A DNA stretch of 64,000 nucleotides from Multivorans sp965116445 (GTDB taxonomy: Bacteria > Acidobacteriota > Thermoanaerobaculia > Multivoradales > Multivoraceae). The stretch's first letter is position 1, and the number at the start of each line of letters is the position of its first letter. The position numbers were made by a program, and so were the translations under genes. Below, in pieces: positions 42,137 through 50,452 of the stretch. The notes under the pieces are model-generated. The model had not been told where the DNA came from. It ran no database searches and saw only the letters and a program-made list of their open reading frames with translations. The stretch spans positions 682,001-746,000 of the forward strand of contig OZ220688.1 of assembly GCA_965116445.1 (NCBI GenBank), written 5' to 3'.

Positions 42137-42421
42137 TTAGTCTGCTCCGGCTGCTTTGGGCCGGTGAACGAACCAGAGGTTGCGTGAGTAGACGAGGATG
42201 CCGCCGCTCTGGCCCAGGATGAACACCCACTCCCGGATCCATATGGCGTAGCTGAGGAGCATCAGACCGCCTCCCAGACTCAGGTACCAGAAGACGTTCG
42301 GGACGACGCTCTGGCGGTGGCGTTCCGTGGCGATCCACTGAACGAGGAAGCGAGAGCCGAAGAGCGCCTGCCCCCCGAAGCCCACGGCTACCCAGATGTT
42401 CTCGGGTGTGAGTTCGGGCAT
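42137..42421 (-). CDS. lipid-A-disaccharide synthase N-terminal-like (LAB_N) membrane protein
   Basis: 94 residues, three hydrophobic helices. The sequence VAVGFGGQALFGSRFLVQWIATERHRQSVVPNVFWYLSLGGGLMLLSYAI is the LAB_N domain, a small PQ-loop-like membrane module named for its fusion to LpxB in some species but often free-standing. The ending GGILVYSRNLWFVHR is also typical. It overlaps the end of the GT2 gene by 34 bases on the same strand, a pairing seen repeatedly with polyprenol-phosphate glycosyltransferases, so the two probably act together in glycolipid or lipid A decoration. ATG at 42421. Confidence 0.85.
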   Translation of the reverse strand: MPELTPENIWVAVGFGGQALFGSRFLVQWIATERHRQSVVPNVFWYLSLGGGLMLLSYAIWIREWVFILGQSGGILVYSRNLWFVHRPKAAGAD

Positions 42422-43140
42422 GGCGGGCTCTCCAGTGAGTGAGCGGTGGCGGAGACGGCGCGGTGGCGGAACCAAGAGACGCCGAAGAGGTCCAGAATGC
42501 CGCGCAGGAAGCGGCCGCGGATGTTGTACTTGCTCTTGCCCTGGGTGCGGGGACGATGCCGGACCGGGATCTCAGCGTAACTGCCGCCGTGCCGCAAGGC
42601 CAGCAGCGGTAGAAACCGGTGAAGACCGTCGAAAGCCGGCAGATCGTTGAGCACGGCGGCTCGGTAGCCCTTGAGCGCGCAACCGATGTCCGTGCAGGGG
42701 TCGCCGAGGACCCATCGCCGCACCCTGTTCGAGATCCGGCTAGCAGTGCGCCGCAGCCACGTGTCGCGGCGGTTGGCGCGCACCCCGGAGGCGATGTCGT
42801 GGTCGTCGAGCAGGGCGGCGATCGCCGGAATGTCTGCGGGGTCGTTCTGCAGATCGGCGTCCATCGTGACGATGAGAGGCGCCCTTGCCGTGCGTATACC
42901 CGCCAGCAGGGCCGCTGACTGGCCGCCGTGGCGGTCGAGACCGATTGCCCGAACCCGTGCGTCTCCCGCGGCCAGAGCGACAAGTTCCTCGCGGCTGCCG
43001 TCCGTACTCAGGTCGTCGACGAGGATCAACTCGTAGTCGAACCCGGCAGCGGTCATCGCCTCGGCGGTCTGGACCGCCAGGAGTTCCAGGTTGCCCGCCT
43101 CGTTGAAGACCGGCGCGACGATCGAGAGCATTGGCGGCAT
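42388..43140 (-). CDS. GT2-family glycosyltransferase (polyprenol-phosphate type)
   Basis: About 250 residues. The GT-A fold is clear: LSIVAPVFNEAGNLELL, ELILVDDLSTDGSREEL (first Asp pair), RAIGLDRHGGQSAALLAGI, PLIVTMDADLQNDPADIPAI (the metal-binding DAD), and the acceptor region CTDIGCALKGYRAAVLNDLPAFDGLHRFLPLLALRHGG, then VRHRPRTQGKSKYNIRGRFLRGILDL. It resembles dolichol/undecaprenyl-phosphate sugar transferases without the C-terminal TM pair. The adjacent LAB_N membrane protein may supply the anchor. The start at 43140 (GGAG upstream) is preferred; an in-frame ATG at 43164 is possible. Confidence 0.87.
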   Translation of the reverse strand: MPPMLSIVAPVFNEAGNLELLAVQTAEAMTAAGFDYELILVDDLSTDGSREELVALAAGDARVRAIGLDRHGGQSAALLAGIRTARAPLIVTMDADLQNDPADIPAIAALLDDHDIASGVRANRRDTWLRRTASRISNRVRRWVLGDPCTDIGCALKGYRAAVLNDLPAFDGLHRFLPLLALRHGGSYAEIPVRHRPRTQGKSKYNIRGRFLRGILDLFGVSWFRHRAVSATAHSLESPPCPNSHPRTSG

Positions 43141-43202
43141 GGCGGCGGCTCCGATCCTAGCCATAGCTACAGGCAGCGGCGTGCGTTGATACCCTGCCCG
43201 CC

Positions 43203-43823
43203 GTGTTGCTTGTCGTGCGCCATGGCGAAACCGCCTCGAACGCCGCCCGGATCGTCCAGGTTCCGGAGACTCCGCTCAACGAGCGCGGCATGGCGCAGGC
43301 GGAGCGGCTGGCGGTACGGCTGGTGAAGCACCATAGGGAACGGCCCATCGGGCAGGTCGTGGCCAGCCATCTGCGGCGCGCGGAGATGACCGCGGAGCCG
43401 GTAGCCGCGGCCCTGGGTTTGCCGCTGATCGTCGAGCCGTTGCTCGCCGAGCGCAACTTTGGGGACCTTCGGGGCCGGGCCTACGCCGACATCGGACTCG
43501 ACATCATGGAGCCCGGATATCAACCCCCGGCGGGAGAGGACTGGGCGACCTTCCACCGCCGCGTCGACCAGGCCTGGGGCAGGATTCGTGAGCTCTCCGG
43601 GGAAACCGAAGGCGACAGCGTCTTCGTCACCCACGGCCTGGTCTGCCACTCCCTGGCGCTGCATCACCTGCACCTTGGCGACGGCGTGGAGCAGCCCGAT
43701 CGTTGGGGGAACACCTCGGTCACCCACGTCGAGGCTCGGGCGCCGTGGAGGACGACCCGGATCAACTGCTGCGATCACCTGAACCAGGCGACGGCGGACG
43801 GCGGTCAGATGTCGGGTATCTGA
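43203..43823 (+). CDS. histidine phosphatase (phosphoglycerate mutase-like) protein
   Basis: 206 residues. The RHG motif LLVVRHGETASNA contains the catalytic His. PETPLNERGMAQAERLA, VASHLRRAEMTAEPVAAALGLP, LLAERNFGDLRGRAYADI (acid/base Glu in LAERNFG) and VFVTHGLVCHSLALHHL (second His) complete the active site. The protein is cytosolic and its substrate is not known; family members include phosphoglycerate mutase and alpha-ribazole phosphatase. The GTG start at 43203 places VVRHGE at residues 4-9, as usual. It is divergent from the GT2 gene. The 263 bases after it hold no recognised feature. Confidence 0.88.
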   Translation: MLLVVRHGETASNAARIVQVPETPLNERGMAQAERLAVRLVKHHRERPIGQVVASHLRRAEMTAEPVAAALGLPLIVEPLLAERNFGDLRGRAYADIGLDIMEPGYQPPAGEDWATFHRRVDQAWGRIRELSGETEGDSVFVTHGLVCHSLALHHLHLGDGVEQPDRWGNTSVTHVEARAPWRTTRINCCDHLNQATADGGQMSGI

Positions 43824-44086
43824 TCGGCGTAGGCCGGAGGCGGTCGGATCTCGGGCAAGGGACCGACGGCTCGGCTGCTGCGGACCCTCGGTACGCTCGG
43901 ATAAAGTCCGTTTCACCGTCTTGGCCACTTCGGGAAGAACCGGGGTCGAGGGCGGGTTGCAGACAGCGTAGCCGGGGCTTCCGTGTGTGAAGCCGCGGTT
44001 CCGCGTGTTCCCGAGCCGGAAGTCTGCAGGTGTTGCCTCTCCAGGCAGTGGTTTTCCGGAAATGACCTTAGGACGGACCTTTCGAC

Positions 44087-45154
44087 ATGACCGTGGACCT
44101 GAGCGAGACCGTTCCATCCGAACAGCCGGCGGCACCCCGGGTGGCGGCGCCCACCGGCCCAGCCGTACCCGGGGTCAGCGAAGAGCTCCGGAGTGAGATC
44201 GCGGCCCAGGCGGACGTGCTGCAACGGGTGCGCGCGGAGGTGGGAAAGGTCATCGTCGGCCAGACCTACATGATCGATCGTCTTCTGATGGCCCTGATCG
44301 CGGATGGGCACGTCCTGATCGAGGGGATTCCGGGGCTGGCCAAGACGACGGCGATCAAGACGCTCTCCGAGTCCGTCGAGACCGGCTTCTCCCGCATTCA
44401 GTTCACGCCCGATCTGCTGCCCGCGGACCTCCTGGGCACCCAGATCTACCGCGTGGATCAGCACGACTTCCAGGTCAAGGAGGGGCCGATCTTCACGAAT
44501 CTGCTGCTCGCGGACGAGATCAACCGGGCCCCCGCGAAGGTGCAGAGCGCGTTGCTCGAGGCGATGCAGGAGCGACAGGTCACCCTGGGCGACGAGACCT
44601 TCGACCTGCCCGATCCGTTCCTGGTCCTCGCGACCCAGAACCCGATCGAGCAGGAAGGGACCTATCCGCTGCCGGAAGCCCAGGTCGACCGCTTCATGCT
44701 CAAGCTGCGCGTGGACTACCCGAACCGGGAGGAAGAACGGGAGATCATGCGCCGGATGGCCCGGCGGGAGCGGCCTGTCGTCGAGGCGGTCGTCAGCCCG
44801 GACGAGATCCGCCGGGCGCGGGACGTCGCTGACGCGATCTACCTGGATCCCAAGGTCGAGGAGTACATCGTCGATCTGGTGTTCGCGACCAGGGAACCGG
44901 CAGATGTCGGACTCGAACGCCTGGAGCCGCTGATCGAGTACGGGGCCTCGCCTCGCGCCACGATCTTCCTCGCTGCTGCCGCCCGCGTACAGGCGTTGAT
45001 GTCGGGCCGGGCCTACGTCACGCCGCAGGACGTGAAGACGGTGGGCCCCGATGTCCTGAGGCACCGGGTGCTGGTTTCGTACGAGGCGGAAGCCCGCGAT
45101 CTCAGTTCGGACGATTTGATCCGGGAGATCATGGGCACCGTCGACGTTCCCTGA
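44087..45154 (+). CDS. MoxR-family AAA+ ATPase
   Basis: 355 residues. A low-complexity Pro/Ala N-terminus (about 35 residues) precedes the MoxR core: VIVGQTYMIDRLLMALIADGHVLIEGIPGLAKTTAIKTL (Walker A GIPGLAKTT), LLLADEINRAPAKVQSALLEAMQERQVT (Walker B), LATQNPIEQEGTYPLPEAQVDRFMLKL (sensor 1 and arginine finger), and a lid domain ending SPRATIFLAAAARVQALMSGRAYVTPQDV. MoxR ATPases act as chaperones for VWA-domain partners. It heads an eight-gene operon with two VWA proteins, the classical MoxR/Bat layout. Confidence 0.94.
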   Translation: MTVDLSETVPSEQPAAPRVAAPTGPAVPGVSEELRSEIAAQADVLQRVRAEVGKVIVGQTYMIDRLLMALIADGHVLIEGIPGLAKTTAIKTLSESVETGFSRIQFTPDLLPADLLGTQIYRVDQHDFQVKEGPIFTNLLLADEINRAPAKVQSALLEAMQERQVTLGDETFDLPDPFLVLATQNPIEQEGTYPLPEAQVDRFMLKLRVDYPNREEEREIMRRMARRERPVVEAVVSPDEIRRARDVADAIYLDPKVEEYIVDLVFATREPADVGLERLEPLIEYGASPRATIFLAAAARVQALMSGRAYVTPQDVKTVGPDVLRHRVLVSYEAEARDLSSDDLIREIMGTVDVP

Positions 45155-45162
45155 GGCGATCG

Positions 45163-46125
45163 ATGTGGTTCTTCCGGCGTCACGAGACAGCGGGCCAGGA
45201 TCGGCAGGAGCCGACGCGCTCCCCCGGGTTGCTGGCGCCTGAGCTGCTGGCGCGGATCAAGACGATCCAGCTTCGCACCCAACGCCTGGTGACCGACGCC
45301 CTCGCGGGCGAGTACCACAGCGCCTTCAAGGGGCGAGGCATGGAGTTTGAGCAGGTGCGGGAGTACACGCCGGGCGACGACATCCGCCACATCGACTGGA
45401 ACGTGACGGCGCGCATGTCGAGCCCCTTCGTCAAGGAGCACCGGGAGGAGCGGGAGTTGACCGTCATGCTGATCGTCGACGTGAGCTCATCGGGCGCCTT
45501 CGGCACGGCCCGGAAGCAGAAGCGCGAAGTGGTCGCCGAGGTCGCCGCGGTGCTCGCGTACCTCGCGATCCAGAACAACGATCGCGTGGGGATGATCATC
45601 TTCTCGGACCGGATCGAGCACTTCATTCCGCCCAAGAAGGGCCGCTCACACGTCTGGCGCGTGATTCGGGAGGTCTTGAGCTTCCGCCCGACGGGCCGGG
45701 GCACCGATCTCGACGGCGCGCTGGACTACCTGGGCCGCGTCGTGCCGCGTCGGTCGGTTGGCTTCGTGATCTCGGATTTTCTGCTGGATGAAGGCCTGGA
45801 TGAGGGCTTATCCGAGCGCTTGCGGGTGGCGGGTCGCCGCCACGACCTCACCGCCATCCGGGTCCTCGACCAGCGCGAGGTCAGCCTGCCGCGAATGGGG
45901 CTCGTCGAACTCGAGGACGCGGAGACCGGGGAAACGATCGTCATCGACACGGCGAGCCGGCGAGTGTCGGAGAGCTTCGCCCGTCTGGCCCGGGAGGATC
46001 TGGCGCGGCGGTCCGAGCAGTTTCGCCACGCCGGCGTCGGCGAGATTCAGGTCTGGGCCGACCGCCCGTGGATCGATCCGATCGTCCGCTACCTGCGGGC
46101 GCGCGAGCAGACGGTGCGGGTCTGA
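45163..46125 (+). CDS. DUF58 domain protein
   Basis: 320 residues. The DUF58 motif GRGMEFEQVREYTPGDDIRHIDWNVTARMSSPFVKEHREERELTVMLIVDVSSSGAFGTARKQKRE is unmistakable and includes a degenerate VWA MIDAS (DVSSS). The rest keeps the VWA-like fold (VGMIIFSDRIEHFIPPKKGR, RGTDLDGALDYL, VGFVISDFLLDEG). It lies eight bases after moxR. The protein is a cytoplasmic or membrane-associated adaptor of MoxR; loss in related Bat systems affects stress and envelope integrity, but here the role is inferred from position. Confidence 0.93.
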   Translation: MWFFRRHETAGQDRQEPTRSPGLLAPELLARIKTIQLRTQRLVTDALAGEYHSAFKGRGMEFEQVREYTPGDDIRHIDWNVTARMSSPFVKEHREERELTVMLIVDVSSSGAFGTARKQKREVVAEVAAVLAYLAIQNNDRVGMIIFSDRIEHFIPPKKGRSHVWRVIREVLSFRPTGRGTDLDGALDYLGRVVPRRSVGFVISDFLLDEGLDEGLSERLRVAGRRHDLTAIRVLDQREVSLPRMGLVELEDAETGETIVIDTASRRVSESFARLAREDLARRSEQFRHAGVGEIQVWADRPWIDPIVRYLRAREQTVRV

Positions 46126-46131
46126 GGAGGC

Positions 46132-47184
46132 GTGGCGGCGTTGCGTTGTGATCCCCGGTCCCGTTGGCGGCGTACCCGGACGTCTTGCGCCGCAGCGGTC
46201 GTCCTGTTGCCCCTGCTGCTCGCGTGCAACGCCGCCGGGGAAGAAGCCGACGCCGGCGAGGCGCCGAAGCCGCCCGCCGAGCTGCGGGCCGCGGTCGACC
46301 GGACGACCGCCACGACGGGCGACCTGATCACCTACGAGGTGGAAGTCGAGCGCGACCCGGAGGTGACCGTCGAACTGGCCGATCCGGGAGTCGACATCGC
46401 CGGCTTCCGGATCGTCGACCTCGGCCAGGATCCGCCGGAGACGCTTGCTACCGGCCGGATCGTGGAACGCCGCTGGTACCAGCTCCGCGCGGACCTGGTC
46501 GGCGCCTACGCGCTGCCGGCGCTCTCCGCTGCGTACAGCGGGCCCGGCGGCGACGGTGGCGACCTCCGGACGCCGGAGATCCCGGTCGAGGTCGAGTCGG
46601 TGCTGCCGGCGGACGGCACGGAGGTGACGGACATCCGGGACATCAAACCGCTGCGGCGAATCGAGCTGGGGAGGCCGTGGCTGCTGTGGGTCGGAATCGC
46701 CATCGCGGTTCTCGCCCTCGCGGCTGCGGGTTGGTGGTGGTGGCGCCGGAGGCGGGGCAGAGGAGACGAAGCTCCGGAGACGCCCCGGATACCGCCCTAC
46801 GACCTCGCGGTCCAGGAGCTGGAACGGCTTCGCCGCACCGATTTCTCGAACCTGCGGGAACTGCGCCGCTACTACTTCGCCGTCTCGGCCGTCGTTCGGG
46901 CCTACGTCGAAGGCCGCTTCGGGCTGAACGCGACCGATCTGACGACGGAGGAGATCCTGAGCCGCCTGGGAGGGTTGATCCGGCTCGATCCGAACCAGGC
47001 GCGGCGTCTGGAGCGGTTCCTCGTCGCGACGGACCAGGTCAAGTTCGCGGCCCACCTGCCCGAGCCCGACGAGATCGCCCGCACCTACGAACAGGCTTTG
47101 GGCTTCGTGCGGGCCACCCGGCCGTCGGACGAAGCAGGTGAGGAATCCGCGTCGGACCTCGACCGCACGGGGAAGGCTGCCTGA
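46132..47184 (+). CDS. Bat-operon membrane lipoprotein (DUF4381/BatD-like)
   Basis: 350 residues. The N-terminus AAAVVLLPLLLACNAAGEEADAG has a lipobox (LLAC). A beta-rich periplasmic domain (about 45-180; AAVDRTTATTGDLITYEVEVERDPEVTVELADPG...) looks like the Ig-like module of BatD. A TM helix (PWLLWVGIAIAVLALAAAGWWWW) and a cytoplasmic helical domain (DLAVQELERLRRTDFSNLRELRRYYFAVSAVVRAYVEGRFGLNATDLTTEEIL) follow, as in DUF4381. It is placed between DUF58 and BatA, sharing its last base with the BatA ATG. It probably links the periplasm to the MoxR-DUF58 complex. GTG start after GGAGG. Confidence 0.7.
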   Translation: MAALRCDPRSRWRRTRTSCAAAVVLLPLLLACNAAGEEADAGEAPKPPAELRAAVDRTTATTGDLITYEVEVERDPEVTVELADPGVDIAGFRIVDLGQDPPETLATGRIVERRWYQLRADLVGAYALPALSAAYSGPGGDGGDLRTPEIPVEVESVLPADGTEVTDIRDIKPLRRIELGRPWLLWVGIAIAVLALAAAGWWWWRRRRGRGDEAPETPRIPPYDLAVQELERLRRTDFSNLRELRRYYFAVSAVVRAYVEGRFGLNATDLTTEEILSRLGGLIRLDPNQARRLERFLVATDQVKFAAHLPEPDEIARTYEQALGFVRATRPSDEAGEESASDLDRTGKAA

Positions 47185-48254
47185 TGGAGCAACTCCTGTT
47201 CGCCGACGCCCGCTGGCTCTGGGTGCTGCTGCCGATGTACGTCGTCTGGGCGCTTCTGTGGTGGCTTCGCCCGCGCTTGCGGCAACTGGCGACGCGTAGC
47301 GGTCTCGGGGGCGGACGCAAGGCGCCGGGTCGAGCCGCCGTGGCCTACTCGTCCCTTGTCCATGCGCGTCAGTCGGCGCGGACGGCAACGCCGACCGTTC
47401 GCCGCCTGGTGTCGGCGCTGCGCCTTGTTGTCGTCGCCCTCGTGCTGCTCGCCGTGATGCGTCCCCAGACCGGCCGGGCGCTCACCGAGGTGAGCACGGA
47501 GGGCATCGACATCGTGCTCGTGATCGACACTTCGGGGTCGATGAGGGCGCTCGACCTCGATGCGCACGAGCGCTCACTCAGTCGCCGCCGGGACCGGCTG
47601 GAGGTGGCGAAGGGGGTCGTCGAGACGTTCATCGCCGCGAGGCCGAACGACCGTATCGGCCTCGTCGTGTTCGGCGAGGAGGCCTTCACCCAGTGCCCGC
47701 TGACGCTCGACCACGGCATTGCCGCGACCTTTCTCGAGCAGTTGGAGATCGGCATGGCGGGCGACGCGACCGCGATCGGGTCGGCGGTCGGGGTGGCGAC
47801 CAAGCGCCTCGTGGACTCGGAGGCCGAATCGAAGGTCGCGGTCCTGCTGACGGACGGGCGCAGCAACGCCGGGGCGTTGACGCCGTTGCGGGCGGCCGAG
47901 GCGGCTGCCGCGCTCGGCGTCAAGCTCTACACGATCGGCGTCGGCACGCGCGGTCAGGCCCCCATCGTCGTCGAGACGCGGTTCGGTCCGCGCGTGGTCT
48001 ATGAGGACGTGGAGATCGACGAGGACACTCTGCGGCAGATGGCGACGGTCACCGGCGGCGTCTACTTCCGGGCCGAAGACGTCGGGGGGCTGGAGGAAAT
48101 CTACGAGCGGATCGACGAGCTCGAGAAGACGGAGATCACGCAGGAGTCGTACATGGAGTACGAGGAGCGCTTCGCTTGGCTGGTCACGCCGGCCGTGTTT
48201 CTGCTCCTGCTCGAAGTCGTACTGCTCGATACCCGTTTGAGGAAGCTGCCGTGA
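47184..48254 (+). CDS. batA: BatA-like VWA-domain membrane protein
   Basis: 356 residues. Two N-terminal TM helices (WLWVLLPMYVVWALLWWL and LVSALRLVVVALVLLAVM) flank a short loop. The VWA domain shows a full MIDAS: DIVLVIDTSGSMRALD (DxSxS), DATAIGSAVGVA (Thr), and VLLTDGRSNAG (Asp). A final TM helix (WLVTPAVFLLLLEVVLLDT) closes the chain, the typical BatA topology with the VWA domain in the periplasm or cytoplasm between helices. It starts at the last base of the previous gene and overlaps batB by four bases (GTGA). Confidence 0.9.
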   Translation: MEQLLFADARWLWVLLPMYVVWALLWWLRPRLRQLATRSGLGGGRKAPGRAAVAYSSLVHARQSARTATPTVRRLVSALRLVVVALVLLAVMRPQTGRALTEVSTEGIDIVLVIDTSGSMRALDLDAHERSLSRRRDRLEVAKGVVETFIAARPNDRIGLVVFGEEAFTQCPLTLDHGIAATFLEQLEIGMAGDATAIGSAVGVATKRLVDSEAESKVAVLLTDGRSNAGALTPLRAAEAAAALGVKLYTIGVGTRGQAPIVVETRFGPRVVYEDVEIDEDTLRQMATVTGGVYFRAEDVGGLEEIYERIDELEKTEITQESYMEYEERFAWLVTPAVFLLLLEVVLLDTRLRKLP

Positions 48255-49402
48255 GAGTGAACCCTGTGAGGTCGGAGTTGGCAAGCGGCCGCGGCCGGTC
48301 GCTGATCACGCTGGCGCCGGCGTTCCTGGCGCTCGGCTGCGAGGTCCGCACCGGTCAGCCGGACGCGCTCTGGTTGCTCTGGCTGGGGCCGGGCCTGCTG
48401 CTCTTCTATGTCTACGCGTTCCGCGCTCGCACCCGGTTGCTCGGCCGCTTCGCCTCGCGCGAGATGTTGCCGGTGCTGGTTGCCGGGGTGAGCCGGCCCC
48501 GCCGGCGCCTGAAGGCCTTTCTCGTCCTGGTCGCGCTGCTCGCCCTCGTCGCGTCGCTCGCCCAGCCGAGGTGGGGCTTCGTCTGGGAAGAGGTCCACCG
48601 GGAAGGGGTGGACATCGTCGTCGCGCTCGACGTTTCGGACTCGATGCTGGTGCGCGACGCGGAGGCGGGCGGCGAGCTCAGTCGCCTCGAACGCGCCAAA
48701 CGCGAGATCGCCGACCTGCTGCAGCGGCTCGAGGGCGATCGCATCGCCCTGGTGGCCTTTGCCGGTGAGGCTTTCCTGGAACTGCCGCTCACCCTGGACT
48801 ACTCGGCGGCGGCCCTCTTCCTGGAGGCGATGGCGCCGGACCTGATTCCGACCAAGGGAACCGCGATCGGCGATGCACTCCGGGTCTCGCTCGAGGCGTT
48901 CGACCGGGTCGCATCCGTCGGATCACGTCAATCGCGTGCCGTCATCCTGATCACCGACGGAGAGGATCATCTGGGCGAAGCACAGGAAGTCGCCGAGGGC
49001 GCCGCCGCGGCGGGCGTGCGCATCTTCGCGATCGGAATCGGCCGGGACGAGGGCGCGCCCATCCCCAGGGCGGGCGGGGGTTTCCGCACCGACCGGCGGG
49101 GCGAGATCATCCTGAGCCGGCTGGACGAGGCGGCTCTGCAGCGGATCGCGCTGACCACTGGCGGCCGCTATGTTCGCTCGGTGACCGGCGACGTGGACCT
49201 GGAGCAGATCTACGCCCAGGGCATCAAGGCGCAGCTCGAAGACCAGGAACTCGGCTCCAGTCGTCGCCAGCGCTGGCAGGAGCGCTTCCAGTGGCTGCTG
49301 GTCATCGCGTTGGCGGCGCTGATGCTGGAGCCGCTGATCGGCGACCGGCTGCGGCGCCGCGACGGGACGTTCGGAGGAGGCGACCATGCGGCCGCGGCCT
49401 GA
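48251..49402 (+). CDS. batB: BatB-like VWA-domain membrane protein
   Basis: 383 residues. Topology copies BatA: helices around LWLLWLGPGLLLFYVYAF and LKAFLVLVALLALVASLA, a VWA domain with MIDAS DIVVALDVSDSMLVRD, TKGTAIGDALRV and VILITDGEDHLGEA, and a C-terminal helix (FQWLLVIALAALMLEPLI). The tandem with batA suggests a BatA-BatB pair interacting with MoxR. A GTG start at 48251 overlaps the batA stop; frames extending further upstream are not genuine. It overlaps the following TPR gene by 17 bases. Confidence 0.9.
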   Translation: MRVNPVRSELASGRGRSLITLAPAFLALGCEVRTGQPDALWLLWLGPGLLLFYVYAFRARTRLLGRFASREMLPVLVAGVSRPRRRLKAFLVLVALLALVASLAQPRWGFVWEEVHREGVDIVVALDVSDSMLVRDAEAGGELSRLERAKREIADLLQRLEGDRIALVAFAGEAFLELPLTLDYSAAALFLEAMAPDLIPTKGTAIGDALRVSLEAFDRVASVGSRQSRAVILITDGEDHLGEAQEVAEGAAAAGVRIFAIGIGRDEGAPIPRAGGGFRTDRRGEIILSRLDEAALQRIALTTGGRYVRSVTGDVDLEQIYAQGIKAQLEDQELGSSRRQRWQERFQWLLVIALAALMLEPLIGDRLRRRDGTFGGGDHAAAA

Positions 49403-50447
49403 GGTCCTCTTCGGGGCCGTCGTCTTCGTGGCATGGGGCCTCCTGCATCCGGAGGTCACGGTAGCCCAGCCGCCGCCCGAGCTCCCGCCGGAGCCGGCTT
49501 CGTCACGGGCGGAGCCGGAGACAACGCCGGTCGAGTTCTCCTCGCCCTATGACGCGTTCGACGCCGGGGCCTACTCCCAGGCGCTCGATCGCTTCGCGGA
49601 TCGGCAAACCGAGCGGCCCGACGATCCGGAGTTGAGCCTCAACGTCGGCGCGGCCCACTACAAGTTGAACGACTTCGCGGCCGCCGACGCCCAGTTCTAC
49701 CGGGCCGCGGCGATCGGCGACGACGAGTTGCGGGCGCAGGCCCTCTACAACCTGGGCAACAGCGCGTTCCGCCAGGGCAAGCCGGGTGAAGCGATCGACT
49801 TCTACATGGCCGCCCTGGAGGCGAATCCGGACGACCTGGATACGAAGTTCAACCTGGAGTTCGTGAGGGAGGAGCTGAAGAAGCAGCAACAGCAGCAGCA
49901 GAACCAGGGCAATGAAGATCAGGAACAGGAGAGCCAGGAGGGCGCCGAGCAGCAGCCGGAGGACTCGGAGCAGGGCGGGGCCGGGCAGCCCGAAGACCAG
50001 CAGCAGGACGACGGCGCCCAGGGCCAGGATCCGTCGGAGGACCAGCAGCCGCAGGATGGCGAGGGTTCCGGGGACTCCGATCGCGACGGGCTTGCCGACG
50101 ATCTGGAGCGCGGCGCGGAGAATCCCACCGATCCTCAGAATCCGGACAGTGACGCCGACGGACTGCCCGACGGCCAGGAGGACCGGAACCGGAACGGTCG
50201 AGTCGACCCGGGCGAGACGGACCCGAATCGGGAAGACAGCGACGGTGACGGCATTCCCGACGCGGCGGATGCGCCGCCCGAGGGCGATGGTTCGGATCCC
50301 GGCAGTCAGGGTGGCCCTCAGGAGCAGCCTCCGGGCATGACGCCGGAGGAGGCTGAACGCTACCTCCAGGCACTCGAGGAGGGTCGCCTCGACCCGAATC
50401 GCCGGAGTCAACGCGGCCGCAACAAACGCCAGGCGAAGGACTGGTAG
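49386..50447 (+). CDS. batC: BatC-like TPR protein with calcium-binding repeats
   Basis: 353 residues. A signal peptide (FGAVVFVAWGLLHPEVTVAQ) is followed by TPR units (YDAFDAGAYSQALDRFADRQTERPDDPELSLNVGAAHYKLNDFAAADAQF; ALYNLGNSAFRQGKPGEAIDFYMAALEANPDDLD). A Gln/Glu/Asp-rich linker (about 160-230) precedes thrombospondin-type-3-like calcium repeats (DSDRDGLADDLE, NPDSDADGLPDGQEDRNRNG, EDSDGDGIPDAAD). The standard BatC has only the TPR part, so the calcium-repeat tail is an addition. It is expected to be periplasmic and to contact BatB or BatD. Confidence 0.82.
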   Translation: MRPRPEVLFGAVVFVAWGLLHPEVTVAQPPPELPPEPASSRAEPETTPVEFSSPYDAFDAGAYSQALDRFADRQTERPDDPELSLNVGAAHYKLNDFAAADAQFYRAAAIGDDELRAQALYNLGNSAFRQGKPGEAIDFYMAALEANPDDLDTKFNLEFVREELKKQQQQQQNQGNEDQEQESQEGAEQQPEDSEQGGAGQPEDQQQDDGAQGQDPSEDQQPQDGEGSGDSDRDGLADDLERGAENPTDPQNPDSDADGLPDGQEDRNRNGRVDPGETDPNREDSDGDGIPDAADAPPEGDGSDPGSQGGPQEQPPGMTPEEAERYLQALEEGRLDPNRRSQRGRNKRQAKDW

Positions 50448-50452
50448 CCGCG